Assembly: GCA_002308935.1 (NCBI GenBank)
Contig: DBWN01000126.1
Coordinates: forward strand, 1 to 5,912
Origin: Bacteroidales bacterium UBA1237
GTDB taxonomy: Bacteria; Bacteroidota; Bacteroidia; Bacteroidales; UBA932
Length of the DNA: 5,912 bases
Direction: 5' to 3'
Position 1 is the stretch's first letter. Each line of letters begins with the position of its first letter. The position numbers and the translations under genes are program-made. Below are positions 5,034 through 5,912 of this stretch, in pieces. The notes below the pieces were generated by a model that worked only from the letters and a program-made list of their open reading frames with translations, did no database searches and was not told where the DNA came from.

Positions 5034-5912
5034 TCAGAAAGTGAATTCCGCCTTCAAAATGACATTGAATCCTGGCATAGGGTATCCCTTCACTATCTCA
5101 TACTGGCGGGAAAGGATGTTCCCGAAATTCATCTGAATGCGGCATTCATCCATGCCCTTCAGAGCGAACGTCTTCGATAGCGAAGCATCCAGAGTATAAT
5201 ACGGTGCTATCTCAAAATCTTCCCTGTTTGAAGAAGAGCTCCACCTTCTGGAATTTCCAAGCCAAGAGATATCAAGTCTCCAACTGTCATAAAAGATGTC
5301 AGCGCTCAATGTACCGGAATGAACCGGTATATAAGGTATCTGTCCCCCATATGAGCCGGCACCTTTTTCCGTATGGTCAAGAGCTTTCTGGAAAGTGTAC
5401 TTCGCCAGCAATGAGAAACCTCTTCCGGCACCTTCTTTCCTGAACGAATCCGCGTCATAGGCTATGCTGGCCTTCAGTTCGGAACCGGTCACATCCACCT
5501 TTCCGATATTGTACATGGTCCATCTGAACTGGTTGGCTGCAGGAAGAGCGACTATCTTGTCAGTCAAGTGGTTGTAATAACCTTCAATCCTGGTTTCCAT
5601 TGTCCAGTGACCTCTGGGAAGCATCCTCCATGTCAAAGCCGCATCAAACTGCGAAGCCTTCTCCGGTCGGAGAGATGAGTTGCCCATTATAGTATAATAG
5701 AGGTCATTGAAGGATGGAAGACGTACACTCCTTTTGGCGTAGCCGTCGATGACAAGTACAGGTGAGCCGTCCAAAGGACGGACCGAAAATCCCACCCCTG
5801 GAGAAAAAGCGTCCCTTCCGGAAGCCTTTTTCGCGAATCCGCTCTGCTCGGCTCCTTTCTTGAACCAGTCATACGCATACATGTGCTGGAGTGTAGCGGA
5901 AAGGTCCAGCAC
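5034..5912 (-). CDS. TonB-dependent outer-membrane receptor, BtuB-like, C-terminal part (5' end beyond window)
   Basis: This is the last 292 residues of an outer-membrane beta-barrel that imports a scarce ligand using TonB energy. The N-terminal signal, TonB box and plug domain lie beyond the right edge; the frame is open to the last base, and its apparent first codon is GTG inside the gene. Barrel signatures, by visible residue, include RSVRLPSFNDLYY (61-73) and GNSSLRPEKASQFDAALTW (77-95), the conserved BtuB/FepA-type segment. TM strands alternate with loops through YNIGKVDVTGSELK (134-147), and the end GNILSRQYEIVKGYPMPGFN (264-283) is typical of Bacteroidetes BtuB-like receptors. The final residue is Phe, as expected for barrel assembly. 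Pairing with the downstream propeller lipoprotein suggests a cobalamin or related uptake system; the ligand is unproven. A cobalamin riboswitch, if present, would be outside the window. Confidence 0.9.
   Translation of the reverse strand: MLDLSATLQHMYAYDWFKKGAEQSGFAKKASGRDAFSPGVGFSVRPLDGSPVLVIDGYAKRSVRLPSFNDLYYTIMGNSSLRPEKASQFDAALTWRMLPRGHWTMETRIEGYYNHLTDKIVALPAANQFRWTMYNIGKVDVTGSELKASIAYDADSFRKEGAGRGFSLLAKYTFQKALDHTEKGAGSYGGQIPYIPVHSGTLSADIFYDSWRLDISWLGNSRRWSSSSNREDFEIAPYYTLDASLSKTFALKGMDECRIQMNFGNILSRQYEIVKGYPMPGFNVILKAEFTF

Overview
The window looks like chromosomal DNA from a member of the Bacteroidales (Bacteroidetes). Three things suggest this. There is a TonB-dependent receptor paired with a surface-type lipoprotein. 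Several intergenic gaps carry the Bacteroidetes -7 promoter box TAnnTTTG, and no start has an obvious Shine-Dalgarno sequence. The proteins also resemble typical Bacteroides-type families (a GxDLY-type SGNH hydrolase, a BadF-type kinase next to MurQ, PnuC). The genus cannot be fixed from the sequence alone. No mobile element, tRNA, rRNA or CRISPR array was seen, and no gene-free gap exceeds 100 bases.

The left half (1-3009) holds four minus-strand genes, in transcription order: pnuC (vitamin/nucleoside transporter), an exported two-domain SGNH/GDSL hydrolase, a BadF/BadG-type sugar kinase and murQ (MurNAc-6-phosphate etherase, cut by the window edge). Kinase and etherase form a plausible two-step cytoplasmic route for recycling peptidoglycan N-acetylmuramic acid. 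A -7 box and an operator-like palindrome before the kinase suggest that kinase-murQ can be transcribed as its own unit, downstream of a pnuC-SGNH unit.

In the middle, a Nudix hydrolase of the ADP-ribose pyrophosphatase type (3109-3666) is divergent from pnuC across a 99-bp gap with a TAnnTTTG box on each strand. It converges on the next block, and a long bidirectional hairpin at 3683-3725 separates the two.

The right half (3742-5912) holds, on the minus strand, the C-terminal part of a BtuB-like TonB-dependent receptor followed by a beta-propeller lipoprotein of the YncE/DUF5074 type. The arrangement resembles the BtuB-BtuG cobalamin-capture pairs of gut Bacteroides. A well-formed promoter (TTTG-N19-TAATTTTG) lies between the two genes, so the lipoprotein may also be transcribed independently of the receptor.

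Most of this is ordinary housekeeping and nutrient-salvage gene content, and no clearly new system is visible. The best leads are the internal promoter of the propeller lipoprotein, the palindrome in front of the kinase, and the SGNH esterase sitting beside MurNAc-recycling genes.
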